Assembly (NCBI GenBank): GCA_004352715.1
Contig: SCFE01000047.1
Coordinates: 351,767 to 415,766 of the forward strand
From: Hofstenia miamia
Lineage: Eukaryota; Xenacoelomorpha; Acoela
Direction: 5' to 3'
DNA length: 64,000 nt
The stretch's first letter is position 1. Each line of letters begins with the position of its first letter. This document shows positions 12,751 to 26,046 of this stretch, one piece after another. The translations under genes were made by a program, and so were the position numbers. Under the pieces are notes generated by a model. It did no database searches. It saw only the letters and a list, made by a program, of their open reading frames with translations, and was not told the origin of the DNA.

Positions 12751-13393
12751 ATATTATTAATTAATAGACTATTGCATATTGCTATATCACGAGATGAATT
12801 GACATAGTCAAATTTCAAACTATTTAACTATATTTCTAGAAAATATAAGTTTTGGTTTTCTATACATAGAGTTTTTTGCACAACTGTAATGAGCTTTTCA
12901 TTTTATGAATGAATTTCAATTTTTGGATGCCTTTGTTGATATAGTTTATATTTGTGTGATTACTAAAATACATTAGATCGAAAAAATTTCCATTATAAAG
13001 CAATATTAATATTTACATTTATGTGGTATTTACTCTCAATTTGCACTGAAAAATAAATAAGCAAGTAAATCGCAAATGAGTTTGCAGACGGGCAGTTGCC
13101 GGCACTGGCGCGATCGGTACATATTTCCATCTCTGGTAACAACAAAACCAAAACATATCTACTTTGTTTTTTTGTAGGTAAACCCAACTGGAACAGTTTA
13201 AAAATTGGGGGCTTTCGTTTTTGTAGACGTAGTTCATGAGTCAAATTGTTTTTTTGAATATGTAAGTACAGGTTATAAAAATCTCTCAGCGTTGATACGT
13301 ATTAAGAAAACATGATCATATGTGATCTTTGACATTTGAGAATACATGTCAATTACGTTTTTAGTTACTATATAATATTCATTACAATTGTTT

Positions 13394-13948
13394 ATGGTTA
13401 AACAAATTTATTTGCGACGTGTCAATATGAGACTAGTAAATTGGTTCAGGTATTTTTTATCTTTTAATATAGGGATCGCATTGGCACTATACCTTAATGC
13501 ATATTTTCAGGTGAGTTTATTAAGTTCACTCTATGCATACATATATCTGACACTAAATAATTTGGTGATGCGTATATCTGAGGCTAACGAAGAACTATTT
13601 GTCTAACTCCAATTTTAAACGGAATTCTTCAAAATTTTTGTTTATGCACTATTTGCAATATCTAGCCATAAATAATAAATGTTAACTAAAAATACTACTT
13701 TCTTCACAACAATTGGTGACGAGCGCTAAATATTTTTGGAATATGTGACAAATGGTGCTTGATAATAATTTGTGCATTTTAAGGCAATATATATATATAT
13801 ATATATATATATATNNNNNNNNNNNNNNNNNNNNNNNNNNNNNNNNNNNNNNNNNNNNNNNNNNNNNNNNNNNNNNNNNNNNNNNNNNNNNNNNNNNNNN
13901 NNNNNNNNNNNNNNNNNNNNNNNNNNNNNNNNNNNNNNNNNNNNNNNN

Positions 13949-13987
<39 letters not shown>

Positions 13988-16216
13988 TAGTGTTGGATCC
14001 AGTTAATCCTGTCAGGTTAAAACCAATTAAACCGGTCTGGTCATCTGGTCAGGTTAAAGCCGGTCAATCAAATTAAAATCCTGTTAAGAAATTCTATTTT
14101 TGATATTCAAAATATTTTGATTACAAGGATTGTGTATTAAAAAACTATAGAAATTGTGGGAAGGGGTGTAAATATTCCTATTGTTGCAATTCTAGTCCTA
14201 GTCTAAATTTTTTAAATTTATAAAATTCCAATACCTGCTAACTATTTTAAAAATTTCACATTTGTTGGAAAAAGATTTATCAATTTCAGCACGTTAAAAT
14301 TCAGCTTGTTGTTGCTACATAGACTAAATTTCAATTCATTTATAAATTTCAAAATTTTTTACATAATCATTTCTAATTAACACCATTTTGCGTATGACCA
14401 CATATCTTTTCTCTATTAAACTTTGATAGACTACGGTCATTTTCAATAATGCTTTAAAAATATCTCATATCTATAAGAATTACGAAGCAGAGATGGAATT
14501 GGGCGGGCCAACCCATAGGGAAGAATGGGCAATTTTTTTCAAAAATAAGGCAAAAACCCTGTCGAGTTGTGAAAAACTGAACCAAAAAATTGCCCATTTC
14601 AGAGATTATAAGATAGTTTCCTGCTTGATAAAACTAGGAAATTTGTCACATTTTGAAAAAAATTATTATCATGAAGCTTTAGCCTTTGGTGAAAGTTGAT
14701 TCTATTTAATAATGACAATAAGATCTTTTTGATATTATTTGTCGTATATATGCTTGGCAATTACAGTGGAAAGAGTCCAAATGCCCTTGCATAAATACAA
14801 ATATATTGCATAAAATATTAAATTTCATATTAAATTTCATTTTGCTATCATGTTTTTACTATACATTTGCATTATGCTTATTAGATTTTCTATTAGTCCG
14901 GTAGCAATAGTAGATGACATTTGAAAAAATGATTTTTTAGTTTATGAGCAGTAAGGCATTTGAAATATTTGGTGTTAGGTGGTGTGGTGTAATGTTGTGA
15001 AAATTTTCAAAAAACGAAATATAAGGCAATAGGGTATCGGACATATATTTGGAGCAGAATTATTTTGCTTTTGGAAATTTGGGGCATTAGAATATAATAC
15101 TTGGTGCAATATGGGGAAGATGTCAACTCGTGAATATGGGGCAGGAAAACAAAATAAACACCTGCCCACATCCATCTTTTTTATGAAGGCGATCTCTACA
15201 TATATATATATATAAGTAAGTACTATGGGTTTTCTACTGAGAGCCAGAGTTGGAATTGGGCCAATTTTTTCGGGCCCGGCCCAGCCCGCCTCAAATTACT
15301 TTTTTTGTCACTGATAGTGTTTCTTTGGCTCATAGAACCCCATACTAGACTATGAATTTGATTGGATAATTCTAATTGCATTGTTAACCTTAATAAAATA
15401 AACGTGCCCTACAAGGGCAGAGACCTACGAGATAAGGAGTTCAACAGTCCTGGAGCAGATGTGAAACCCTCCAGTAAATGATTGCGTTTAGCTTCCAAAT
15501 AGTATTGAATGAGCATTTTCACAAATTTTGCCTATGAAAACAAAAATTTTCTACTTTATATTAAATTTCTGCTTAAAAATTTTTGTGACTTTTGTTGGTT
15601 TCTTCTTAAAATTGTTAAACGCTTTCATCTCACAAAAATGTGAAGTCCCAAAAGTCTGAGGTCAGTCGCGTATTTTTATAAATTATAGTGCTTATTATTT
15701 AATCCTTTGCTTATGCATAAAAGACCTAGCCTGACAAAACTTTAGGTCCAACCCGATTAAACTCTGATGAGCGCCCGCGACCACCGATTTTCCTTACATT
15801 TAGTGCCAACGAGCAGTTCGGCTGGTTAATGTCAAAAAAATCACAAATTGAATATGCGTGATGGCTTTGGGATTCATTTAATAGCTACACACCAAATTTG
15901 GGCTCCAGGGGATCAGTTCTCAAAAATATATATAAAAATTTAAAAAAATTAAAAAATTGTAAAAAAAATCGATTTATTGACCATTTCACCAATTATAAAT
16001 GTGTGTTTTTAAATTAATTTTTATATTTTCATTAAATTCGGTCGTTTTGGCATAGCTGATACTATTTTCTGGTCGATTTTAGCAGTTTTTTCTATTAAAA
16101 ATTAGGTCCAGTTCCGGCCATATCAAAAATGCTTATTTCAGCCCGAATATGTCCGATTTTGGATCTGGTAAATGATAGTTGCTTTCTGCAAAAATTCTCA
16201 TTGATATTTTACAGTA

Positions 16217-16255
<39 letters not shown>

Positions 16256-17537
16256 CAATTTTGTGATATAATTTATTAATAACTTCTCACAACAATTGTA
16301 CATATTTTTAAAAATGTTGCATTAATTAATTAGGAATTCTGTTATAAGCAGATAAAATAAATGAATTATATACTAAGCATATAGAATATAATGCTGGAAA
16401 CTTATTAATGAAATGTAAAATTCCTATTAATTTTCCATAATTATATAATTCTGTTTATTTTAGAACAACGATGAAGAAATCCAATTTTACAAAGACATTA
16501 TTCCGATTTCCACTCAATATACAAAAGAGTGTTTCTTATTATCTGAGAATAAGATCTACAGCATCGTTGAACCCTATAGGAAAAGAATCACTACTAGCTT
16601 GAAAAAATTGTTAACAATTATTGCTTATGCAAAGAGATATATAGTAATGTGTACAGATCCAGGAAATGGAGTGCACTTTTTAATGATGGATTCTACTGAA
16701 AAAACTAATGTTTTTGTTTCCTTAGATGGAGGTATAACCACTTCATATGAACCAATCGTCGAAAACAATTATGTAAGCATATTCCTTGATTGCTACAAAG
16801 ATTTTAATCAAATATATGAATTTCTCTTAAGAAACGAGAAGTATTTGCAGAAGGGTTCCATGGAAGTGGTAGTATTTATCCACCGAGAATGCATTTATGC
16901 GGATCAGTGGCGCTTAAAAAGATTCTTTAAAGTTATTTCTCTTAGGTTATTTCTATTTAAACGAAATTCGATCTCTTCCGAATTTCGAAAAAAATTTTAT
17001 ATAATTTCACATGAGCTAACTGAGTCGAACAATTTATTGTTTTTTGCTGATCCCAATATGCTTTTTACCAAGCAGTTCTTACACAGATGCAAACAGTTTT
17101 CCAATTTGCATCAGTCTATGTACTATCCTGCATACTTTGTGCAGTACAATCCTGCAATAACAAAATCTAGTAAGATCACAATCTCTAAAAAAGTCGGTAC
17201 ATGGAGTTTAAGAGATGAATCAATATATTGCATATACAAAGATGATTTTTTGCCCTTAATGCAAAAATATAGCATCACATATCCAAGGGAACTGAGCAAT
17301 TACTTAATGCAAAGCAACTTACACATATATCGAATTCCTGAGCCAGACTTGATAAAATTGTATTCATTTGAAGATTGTTTCAGCGAGAATAACTATAAGA
17401 ACATTTGCTTGCAAAATCAAGCTTTACGAGAAGGCAATCATGGACAAGTTGGCATAAAGATTTCCAAACTTATTCACAGCAAAAATCTTAGTACTTTGGA
17501 TGATTTTTACAAGAAAAAGGCAATATTAATTAAGTGA
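13394..17537 (+). CDS. CHGN-like glycosyltransferase family protein 1, type II membrane
   Basis: Two exons, 13394-13510 and 16464-17537 (396 residues). The intron has GTGAGT donor and TTTATTTTAG acceptor and is phase 0. Exon 1 encodes a short basic N-terminus and a hydrophobic signal anchor (residues about 20-38), indicating a Golgi type II topology; Met12 (13427) is an alternative start. Exon 2 aligns with the chondroitin N-acetylgalactosaminyltransferase/synthase (CHGN) family: YPAYFVQYNP (260-269) matches the YFPxxFSQYNP block, GTWSLRDE the GxWRDYGxG block, SNLHIYRIPEPD (about 323-334) the SxLxVxRxPxxxL block, and C344, C354, QALREGNHGQVG the C-terminal MxxSKAxxEASxxQLG block. The DVD metal motif is replaced by FADP (233-236), and the GWGGED acidic loop by YPREL. 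Ordinary catalysis is therefore doubtful; the protein may be a pseudoenzyme or use another chemistry. A paralogue lies at 59831-61553. Confidence 0.75.
13786..13986. repeat. (TA)n microsatellite with 134-N assembly gap
   Basis: TA alternation on both sides of the gap at 13815-13948, so the gap is almost certainly unassembled (TA)n. Confidence 0.9.
16219..16251. repeat. (TA)n microsatellite
   Basis: Alternating TA tract in the intron, about 210 bp before the splice acceptor. Confidence 0.95.
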
Positions 17538-17975
17538 TTAAGTGGAATGTTGTTCATTTGAATCACTAGACTTAACGTTAAAAGCAAGTACACACAATAT
17601 TCCACGATTAAGTTTAGAGATATTAATTGGAATCAGTGTCATTTTGAAAAATGTAGCAAATTGTCTTATCGTGACTATGGGTGAAAACGACCAACATTGT
17701 GTATGAATTCATTTTTATTACAAATATATTTAAAAAAGTGCTCAATATAGGATATGCAGTATTATTTCAAAAAACTAGTTATGTCAATAAATTGGTAAAT
17801 TAATACTCATTTTTTTTTGTTCGAAATCCATTTTGAAACACCAAAGAAAAATTCCAAAAATATAAATTTTACTGTCGCCCAAAATCTTGTTGCTAAAAAC
17901 CTTTAAATTCTCAATTTAAGTGAATTACAAATTGACTTTCTATTAAATATATATATATCAAATTTTGCTCAGGAT

Positions 17976-18010
<35 letters not shown>

Positions 18011-19142
18011 CGATGCAAAATTTTAGCCACACTCTTAAATTCTGTGTTTCGAATGGTAAGAGTACACATTTTTTGCAAATAGCATTACGTATCAAAAGTA
18101 CTCTAGCTGAGAATTCCTTTCAATACAATGTTTTTATACACATCTTTGGATTTGCGCTTTTAATGATAAAAAATTGTAACATTTTCATTAATTAACATCC
18201 TTCTGCGAAATATAAATCCAGCTGTTCCCAATTGAATTGAGATCCCGTGAAAAGATGAAAGTTCCATGACATGAATATTTTTTGGATGCAAACGCATTTT
18301 CGTTGCACAGGAAAAAAGCATCCGGGCTGTAATTTGCTCATGGATAACATTGGAACCACGCTTTATAATTAGAAAAGGAACTAAATGTCACTCTATACTA
18401 CAAAATACTTCAACGAAGTTTGACGCCCTTCTAGTAGCATCCTCAAGTCAAAACCGAACGGCCTCCCTATGCCTGGTTAGAATATTCTATTTCTAACTTT
18501 GTTAGATCATGTCAAAATTATTTATGGTAATCTGGACCATTAAGGTTGAAGATTATTTACGCCGGGGTAAGGCCCAGCGTTATAAACAATTTTGGAGTGG
18601 GTTTGGTTCAGTTCGATGTCACACAAATAAACGTGCTATCGGTTTGGTATTGGTGTAACTATTAAAATTCAGTAGTGTATTTGGCATTTATATATATATA
18701 TTTAATTATATATAGATATATATATCAAAATAATAGCAGCAGGTAATAATGTAAGTAATTCGGAGATCTTTAATTTTTTTACCTTAAAAATGCAAGATTT
18801 GACTTTCATAAAATTGACTATATTTACTTAAAAATTTCGTTTTTTAAATATTCTTTTTACCTCAAAATTTAAAATGATTTGGCTCTAAATTGTTTTTAGG
18901 TATATATATGTTACTTTGTTTCGATGATGCATGCATTGAGTTGATAAAGAGCGAGACACAACACAATTGTAAGATGACTCTTGATAAAGAATGAATATTC
19001 ATGTATATTTAAATATTAAATTTGTTTTTGAGAGAGAGAAAGTTATATTTGTCGCTCATGACCTACTGGTTAAATAATAGCGACTACGTTACTGTTATAA
19101 TTAATAATAAATAATAAATAATAGCACCACTGAAATTAATAA
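17538..19142. other. Spacer with (TA)n tracts, no gene recognised
   Basis: (TA)n at 17979-18007 and an imperfect tract near 18689-18728. No convincing gene. Confidence 0.5.
17979..18007. repeat. (TA)n microsatellite
   Basis: Uninterrupted alternating tract. Confidence 0.95.
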
Positions 19143-20424
19143 TTATTTAACTGAAAAATCCTCTTCGATTTGAGCAAAAACGAAGAACTTTTGTAGTTGA
19201 GTGGAGATGATGGGTAGTTGAAATTCCCGATTATTGCGAAAATCATATGATGGCTCAGACATAGGAGGTAACAGATCGTGAAATAAAGGGCTTGGATTTC
19301 TCATTGCTGTCCATAGGCGATTACACTGAAACAGAAACAAACTACTTTCCTCGAGGGATTGCATTTTGGAGATAGAAAGTGATTTATTGTATGAAAACTG
19401 CGGAAATATTATCCTTAGGGCTCTTATTTGAATACTTCCGATATTATTGCTTTGGGCTTTGGTAATTGAAAAATGCCATAGAGGGACGCAATATTCCAGG
19501 ACTGATCGAATAATGGACGTGTATGTTGTGATAAGATCTTTAATTATAGTGCCACCACGTTTTAATACATGAATAAAGTGAAGTCTTTTTGCAGCTTTTG
19601 ATGTAATGAGTTTGATATGTTTATTCCACTTCAGGTCACTCTGAATTTCAACACCAAGAACTGTGGTAACGCATTTAATAGAAACTGTTATTTGCATAAC
19701 ATTCTGGTGGAGGTCTAAAGATTCTTAAAAAAGATATCATAAGTTCTTTTGTTTTATCAACGTTAAGAATAGCTTCATGGGTATTGCACCAATCTAATAT
19801 TTGTTTGATTATAATTGGATCATAAACATTGTTGTTTCATTGTAAGAGCTGCCAGGCGGCATTAGTATCATCCATGAATTTAACGTGATTTGCAAAATTA
19901 GCTAGCAAGCTATTCACCGACAAAATGTATAGCCATGGCCCTAATTTTGTGCCTTGGGGTACTCCAGCCCTCATAAACATCCAATACGACAGAGTGACAT
20001 CAGGTAGTTTAATGTGTTGAGTCCATTGCATAAAAAGGAATAAATCCATCAAATAGTTTGCGTGGAAACGCCTATTTCTCTGAGTTGTGAAATTAGAATA
20101 GGATGACTTACGTATTCAAAGGCTTTCTGGAAGTCAATGAGAAAAATTCGTAAGTATACATTCTTTTCTTGGAGCTGTTTAACCCAATTATGAGTCATTT
20201 GGATTAAGAGCTAGTAGTGCTGATTTTTCAGGAATTACTCCTTGTTGTGAAGTTTGGACAACCACTAATATTTTCTGCTTCAATTCGTATTTTATCGGTA
20301 TTTTTTCTATAAACTTAAAAATAGGATGGGTTTGTGATATAGTTCTGAGGTGCTTCATGGGGGAAAACACAGGGATTGTTTTCGGGACTGAGATAACATC
20401 TGCAACTGCAAAGAGGTTGCGCAT
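19143..20424 (-). pseudogene. LINE reverse transcriptase remnant A
   Basis: Read on the minus strand from 20424 to 19143. Seen in order: the finger-domain region with ISVPKTIPVFSPMKHLRTIS (like P.PK......FRPIS); motif A as FLIDFQKAFEYVSHPIL (about 20160-20090, another frame); the GVPQGTKLGPWLYI motif B and the FMDDTNA metal-binding box (20052-19837, the YADD equivalent); the WCNTHEAILNVDKTKEL motif D (about 19800-19740, another frame); then a 184-codon frame with VLGVEIQSDLKWNKHI, the thumb and the SIIRSVLEYCVPLWH block typical of APE-type non-LTR elements. At least three frame changes make it inactive. The endonuclease half was not found upstream. Confidence 0.85.
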
Positions 20425-21166
20425 TCTTCGTTTAGTGACGAGTATATTAGTAAGGATAGAGGCTTGGCTAATTTGTTTTGATACATTTCAGAATTCAATT
20501 TGGTATATATCTGCTACTATAATCTTTTGAGTCGAAGATTTCCCCAACATTAAAAAACTAAAAATTCATAAATCTGAATATTAGAAGAACCAACATCTAA
20601 AGGGGCGTCTTCAGATTTAGGGTAACTAAAACCTTTTACAGAAGAAGTAGATTTGGTGTTTATATCTTCGACTAACAGTTGAAAGATTCTTTAAATCCTC
20701 TTTGAACTAGTGAAATCTAACCCGACCGAGATAAATTGGACTAATTACGAAAAATTAATAAATCAATTAAAGACTTATGGGCTAAAATTTTTTTGAAAAC
20801 TTAAATTCTTCTAAAGAATTGAAATTTTTAAACCGTTTCATTGGGAAATCGGATGGGCTCCATATATTTTGATAATAAAAAATTTTCCGATAAAAGAAGA
20901 TACTAAATCGTTTAAATCAAACAGTTAAAGAATAAGGTAACTCAGTATTCTCAAAACTCCTCTATCAGAACTTTGGCAATCAAATTGTAAGTCGACGTTA
21001 CAATTTTTAGATTGTCTACCTTAAAAAAATTAGTAATTATTGTAAAAAAATTAGACATAATAAATTTTCACGTTCCACTCATTTACTTTATTTATTATTT
21101 AAAAACTTTTTTTATATATTTGGCGACCTTTAATTAATGTATAATTGAAAACTAATTACGGAGATA
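20425..21166. other. AT-rich spacer between two LINE remnants
   Basis: May contain further decayed LINE sequence on either strand; nothing could be assigned. Confidence 0.35.
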
Positions 21167-22600
21167 ATGAAAAAATCAAATACAGCACCTGTGTATAAAA
21201 ATAGAGATCCCCTTATTGCGAAAAATTATAGGTCAATCTCAATAACGCACCATTTTAGTATACTATTCGAAAATTATTTCACATTCAAATCAACCAACAA
21301 TTTGCATCTGAGAATATTTTATCACGTAAACAATATGGCTTCTGCGCTAACCATAATACAAGTGATGCAATTATTTCAATTACTGAGAAAATATCCTCAA
21401 ATAAATCTCAAAATAAATCCAGTAGCAAAGCCCTTCTAGACTTAAGCGCAAGGCTTTTAATTCAATGAATTTTGAAATTTTGAATATTCAACTTAAAATT
21501 TACAGATTTCAACAAAATTCAATAAAGTTACTTATGGGTTTTTTAGAAAATAGAAAACAGAGCGTTTTAATGAAGAATATGAAATCTGAATATATTACAA
21601 TCGATTGAAGAATGCCACAAGGAACAGTAATAGGGCCAATTTTATTTGCAATAAATGTAAATGACATAATTGGGCATATAAATCATAGTGAAATATATCA
21701 ATTTACTGATGATACTTGCCTCATAAATACAGATAATGATGCATTTAGCCTCACAAAAAATTTACAAAGTGATATTGAAAATCTTTCTAGGTATTTCTCA
21801 TTCAATTAATTAAAAATTAATATTCAAAAAATGCAATTCATTATTGTTTCCCCCAATTCCGTACAAGAAGTAACAAACAAGATCGAATTAATTGTTAACA
21901 GTGTTCCAATAAAACAAAGTGATCATGCTACATATTTGGGTTTTGAAATTAACAAAAATTTAAAATTGGAAAAATTTCTACTAAGAAAATTTCAAAAATG
22001 GCTTCTGTGGCGTTAGGTACTTATACCACCTCAGAAATATAGTACCAGATAATCACCTTCAGTTATTGCATGCATTTTGTTTATCACAATTACATTATTG
22101 TTTATTTTTACTTATTAACTTTAATACAAAAAGCCGCTATTTATTATCAAAAACTTTTAATTGGTCATTAAAACATTAAATTTTGCACGTAAGCATGATC
22201 ATGTTAGTGAATACAGACGAAAGTATAATATATATTATCCCCGCTATATCAAGTACAATTCCATGCAGAATCTATTTTATTTAATCATAAACATGGCCAA
22301 GAATCACTTTCATTTCTTGATAATTACTTAAAAGTGAATCCACGATCTCATAAATGTATTTGCAATAGTATTTCCTATCCTAATTTTCATCGAGCAACCT
22401 TTAAAATTTGGAAAGCTTTAAATAAATGAGATTAGAGTGGGAAAAAATTACAAAACATTCGGAAAAAATTAACAATTGTACTTTTACACCTACAAAACAC
22501 ACTCGGAGACACAAACATGCTAACACATTTTCTGATTTTTTACACTGAGCTCACCACATTTATATAGAAACACTGACAAATTTGTTATTATTATTATGTA
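21167..22600 (+). pseudogene. LINE reverse transcriptase remnant B with 3' end
   Basis: Plus-strand RT fragments: PVYKNRD then NYRSISITHHFSILFE (21167-21439), the MPQGTVIGPILFAINVND motif B and FTDDTCLI metal-binding box (21612-21809), and the ATYLGFEINKNLKLEKF segment (21831-22016), then a 3' region ending in a short (TTA)n run at about 22586-22597. Stops and frame changes throughout. The 3' part from about 21885 matches 56593-57302 closely at the DNA level, so the two are copies of one family. Confidence 0.85.
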
Positions 22601-25473
22601 TTTTATGTTTACTTTGTAGTTTAATTGTATTTCTTAGCAAATATATTACTTTGACTTATATAATAAACTCTAACGACGTTTCTACTGTTTCATCCATTTT
22701 GCCACACATGGGGTATCCAAAATTGAGTGTTCTATGAATAAAGTGAATTATTACGAAATACAAAAGACTAAATTATTTATTTTCTTAAGGAAAGAACTAT
22801 ATCTTAAACAATAATTGCTATGCATTTTCCGAAATTGAGTAGTATCCAAATTAACAGCAATTATAATTAACACTAGAAAGCCTAATAGGTCAGACTTCTC
22901 TTGCCAACTATGAGTCATCCAGTGATGAAAATCTGCGACATGGATTAATTTTTCAAGTTAAATGGATTAATCAAAAAATGTATATCCTGACGTAACTGAT
23001 ATGGATTATGTCTGTTCATTGATTGGATCTACCAAGATGAACATTATTCTTATATATACTGTATATATATATATATATATATATACATGCTGTATATAAA
23101 TAAATAAATTTATGTATTGGGGCATGATATTCTGCAATGAAAATAATAATATTTGGGTATTAAAATATGAACAAAGCATTTCTGATATAAACTTTGTAAA
23201 CATCTAAATTTACCTACCGTGAAATGGCAAACAGTTAAACTCATAATAATCTCATAATACATTTTCTGTATTGAAACTTTAGAAAAAAATATCAATTATT
23301 TCATGTATAGAATTATTAACTTATCAAAGTCAAAGCAGCATATAACATATTTTAGTTAACCCTATTTAGAGTGGACTTTTTGTGTTCCAGTTAAGATGTT
23401 TAGTATAATTACAAATTTGGTTTAAGTAAACAGATATTTTTTGAATTTATGCAATTTCTATTGAATTGAAGAAATTTAAATCAAAGCTAGTTACATAATG
23501 GTGCTTTTACAGAATTTAAGTCTCAAAATTTTTTGAGAGAATTTAAACAAACATTTGTGGACATAATATGATTCGCAGTTGAGTTCCAATTTGATGCTGG
23601 AAGCTAAATCTCTTATAAAAAAAATTAGAAATCACAACGTTAAGAAATCATTTGTCAAACTTGTTGGTGGAATATTTGTTGTCGTTGCTTTAAACATTGC
23701 TTAGGAATTGTTTCAAGTTTGTAGAAAATATTGACAATGTATAATTTCAATATTATATCCATTCCAGTTCAATAATGAATTGTAAACTTTTACTATGTAT
23801 TGTAAAGTAAAGTAGTTTGAGGCTGTAACAAATAAAACGAAAATTTTTGCAATTGAATTAACCTATTGTATAATTTTTTTCATCTGGAACATCCACTGTG
23901 CTATTGTACGAAGAACAATACAAAATACAGAATATGTTGGTTTTGCTAAAGTAAAAGGGGGTTAGGTATTTGGAAAATTTGAGCGAATTTATTTTCAACT
24001 ACCAAAACGGTGCTTAAAATTTCAACTATATATGGTTTTTTTGAATAAAAATATAATATTGTAAGCTATCGTCAAATAGAAATCAAAATGTAAATTATCC
24101 TTTTAAGTTAAAAGCTTTTGCTGATAGCTCAAAGTGTGATTCAAGAATAAAGTCAATACTGGAAAAGTGCTTAACATTTATTTCTAGATTTTAAAGTGGC
24201 CCATTAACAGATATAAACCTGTATTTAAGTTATCTTAGAAAAGGCTTTAATGCGGTTTGTAATGTTAATGCATTTTTATTGAATCTATATTTTGAAAAAA
24301 GCATGAATCACTATAATAGGTCAAATTTAAGAACATAATAGAAATAAATTGCAAAGTTTTTTACTACTATCTGCAATTTATAAGAGTTGATAATTTCTAA
24401 AAACCTAATTTTGAGAATAAAATAGTTTTTGAAAAATGTATTTTCTTCGTACACAGTGGAAAGAACAGATTTTCAGCAATTCATAGTCCAATACGCAATG
24501 CCGTTGTAGAGCTTTAAAAGGATGGTTGAATATATTAAAGATGTATGTCACAATGCTAATGACTTTCTCTATATTTGTTAAGTAATTTAATGGTTAAAAT
24601 ATCAAACATTTGGTATTAACGAGAATCCGAATTTACAAAGGTTGAGAAGGAGTTAGTATAATGTTGGTTGATAATATCTGTTGCTTGTAGAGAATCGAGT
24701 AATCTTCTAAAACAGGGATATTTCGGAACACGTGGCTCTAATAAAAGCTTATGTATAAGAAAATTGAGTAAGCAAAAATATGTAGTCTTAAAAAATGTTC
24801 AGAAATTTTCACTGATTGTGAATGTGCATATATATATATATATCGAATGCGCTTCTTGATGGGACAGAACCAAGTCGCGATTTAGAGAGAAAATAAAAGG
24901 GGAGACCTTCCTCTATCACGTGGTGACGTGGTGCTTTCCGATTGATAAAATCTTAAATAAGCTGAATAATTTTCAATTTTGAGGAAAGAGGACATTTTTC
25001 TTAAATGTTTGCAGTTAGCGGCAATGGACAGCTGAGGAAGGTATCAGACTATAACCTTTGTATATATTCACAATATATTTGCCAAATATTTTACACTATA
25101 AACTCAATTTTAAAACTTCAAAAAATATCCTACAGTGTATATTATCTAAGAAAAAATAATATATTAAAATATTTTAGAATTTTACATTTAAAATCAAGGA
25201 TTTTGCAATAAAATTATTCCTAACCACTATGGCCTCTTTACATTTTTTAAATTAACAATTCATTCCTTCTTGTGTGTCGTGTTTCCTCATCGCTATTCCC
25301 TCAATAAATTGTAAAGCAGCATCGATGTGATTTCAATAAAGAATAAATCTTTTTAAATAGAATTTATAACAGCGACGGGTTGAAACTATACAGTTTATGA
25401 TAAGGAAACAGATTTCTATTTGTTGGTCATTTGCAATAAAATACTAGAGAATCATTTGTGCTTCATTGAGTCA
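22601..25473. other. AT-rich spacer, no gene recognised
   Basis: Contains (TA)n at 23051-23085 and a shorter one at 24828-24843. A relatively GC-rich patch at 24855-24950 has no recognisable identity. Confidence 0.5.
23051..23085. repeat. (TA)n microsatellite
   Basis: Uninterrupted alternating tract after TACTG. Confidence 0.9.
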
Positions 25474-26046
25474 ATGACCATGCTTGCATTCACCCTTCTT
25501 GCCTTTGTTCTCTTAAACTTTGTTTATTCGCAATCATGTGAATCTCCACCCAATCAAGTATGGAGATCGATGAAGATCTATAGAAAGAAAGATGATGTTC
25601 ACATTAAGACCCGTTACTCTTATGATGCTGTAAAAGACAACAACTACTTTGGGTACGCAGAAATAAAATCACCTAATGGTGATCTTATTCGAAGATCATG
25701 ACAATTTAATCGCGATAAATACGTTTCATCAGTCGGAAAACCATGCAAGAAATTGTATAGCGCTTCCCTTACAGATTTTTGGGAAAACAAAATTCAAATG
25801 AGAAATAGACCTGTAGATGACATTGTTGGTGATGTTCAAATGTATGGTTATAAATTCCCAAATGGAACGATTGCGACATGCGTTTACGGATTCCAAAATT
25901 CTCCAGACCAAGGTTGTAAACTTGTTTATATGAATTGTGAGAAGACAGAAGAAATAGCCTTTGATGATGACTACTCTACAGCCATTGACTACACTGGTGA
26001 TTGTGCTGAAACTTTTCCCATTTCTAATCCTAACTATTGCGACTAA
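25474..26046 (+). pseudogene. Secreted ependymin-like protein with one in-frame TGA
   Basis: A single frame of 190 codons interrupted only by TGA at 25699-25701 (codon 76). It starts with a clear signal peptide (MTMLAFTLLAFVLLNFVYSQ, cleavage probably just before SCESPP). The mature part opens with CESPP, then has a TRYSYDAV segment, KPCKKLY, and later Cys residues (ATCVYGF, QGCKLVYMNC, GDCAE). CxxPP followed by a ysYD segment is the layout of ependymin-related secreted proteins, which are found in many invertebrates; the match is weak beyond these points. The downstream half keeps a coding character without further lesions, so the TGA is recent, a sequencing error, or read through. No intron is needed. 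TGA could derive from CGA by one C-to-T change. Confidence 0.55.

Larger units (their letters stand above)
11401..13393. other. Spacer with two (TA)n tracts, no gene recognised
   Basis: (TA)n tracts at about 11946-11981 and 12713-12750. No convincing gene before the glycosyltransferase-like exon at 13394. Confidence 0.5.
13511..16463 (+). other. Intron of CHGN-like gene 1
   Basis: GT...AG intron of 2953 bp as assembled. It holds a (TA)n tract broken by a 134-base N gap, further (TA)n at 15198-15214 and 16219-16251, and several relatively GC-rich patches (13990-14080, 14490-14530, 15240-15300, 15720-15780) that look like old repeat fragments I cannot identify. Confidence 0.7.

Noticed and set aside
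13786-13986. Frames running across N gaps (also at 26.8, 55 and 57.3 kb)
   Set aside because: They are open only because N codons contain no stop; the flanks are microsatellite.
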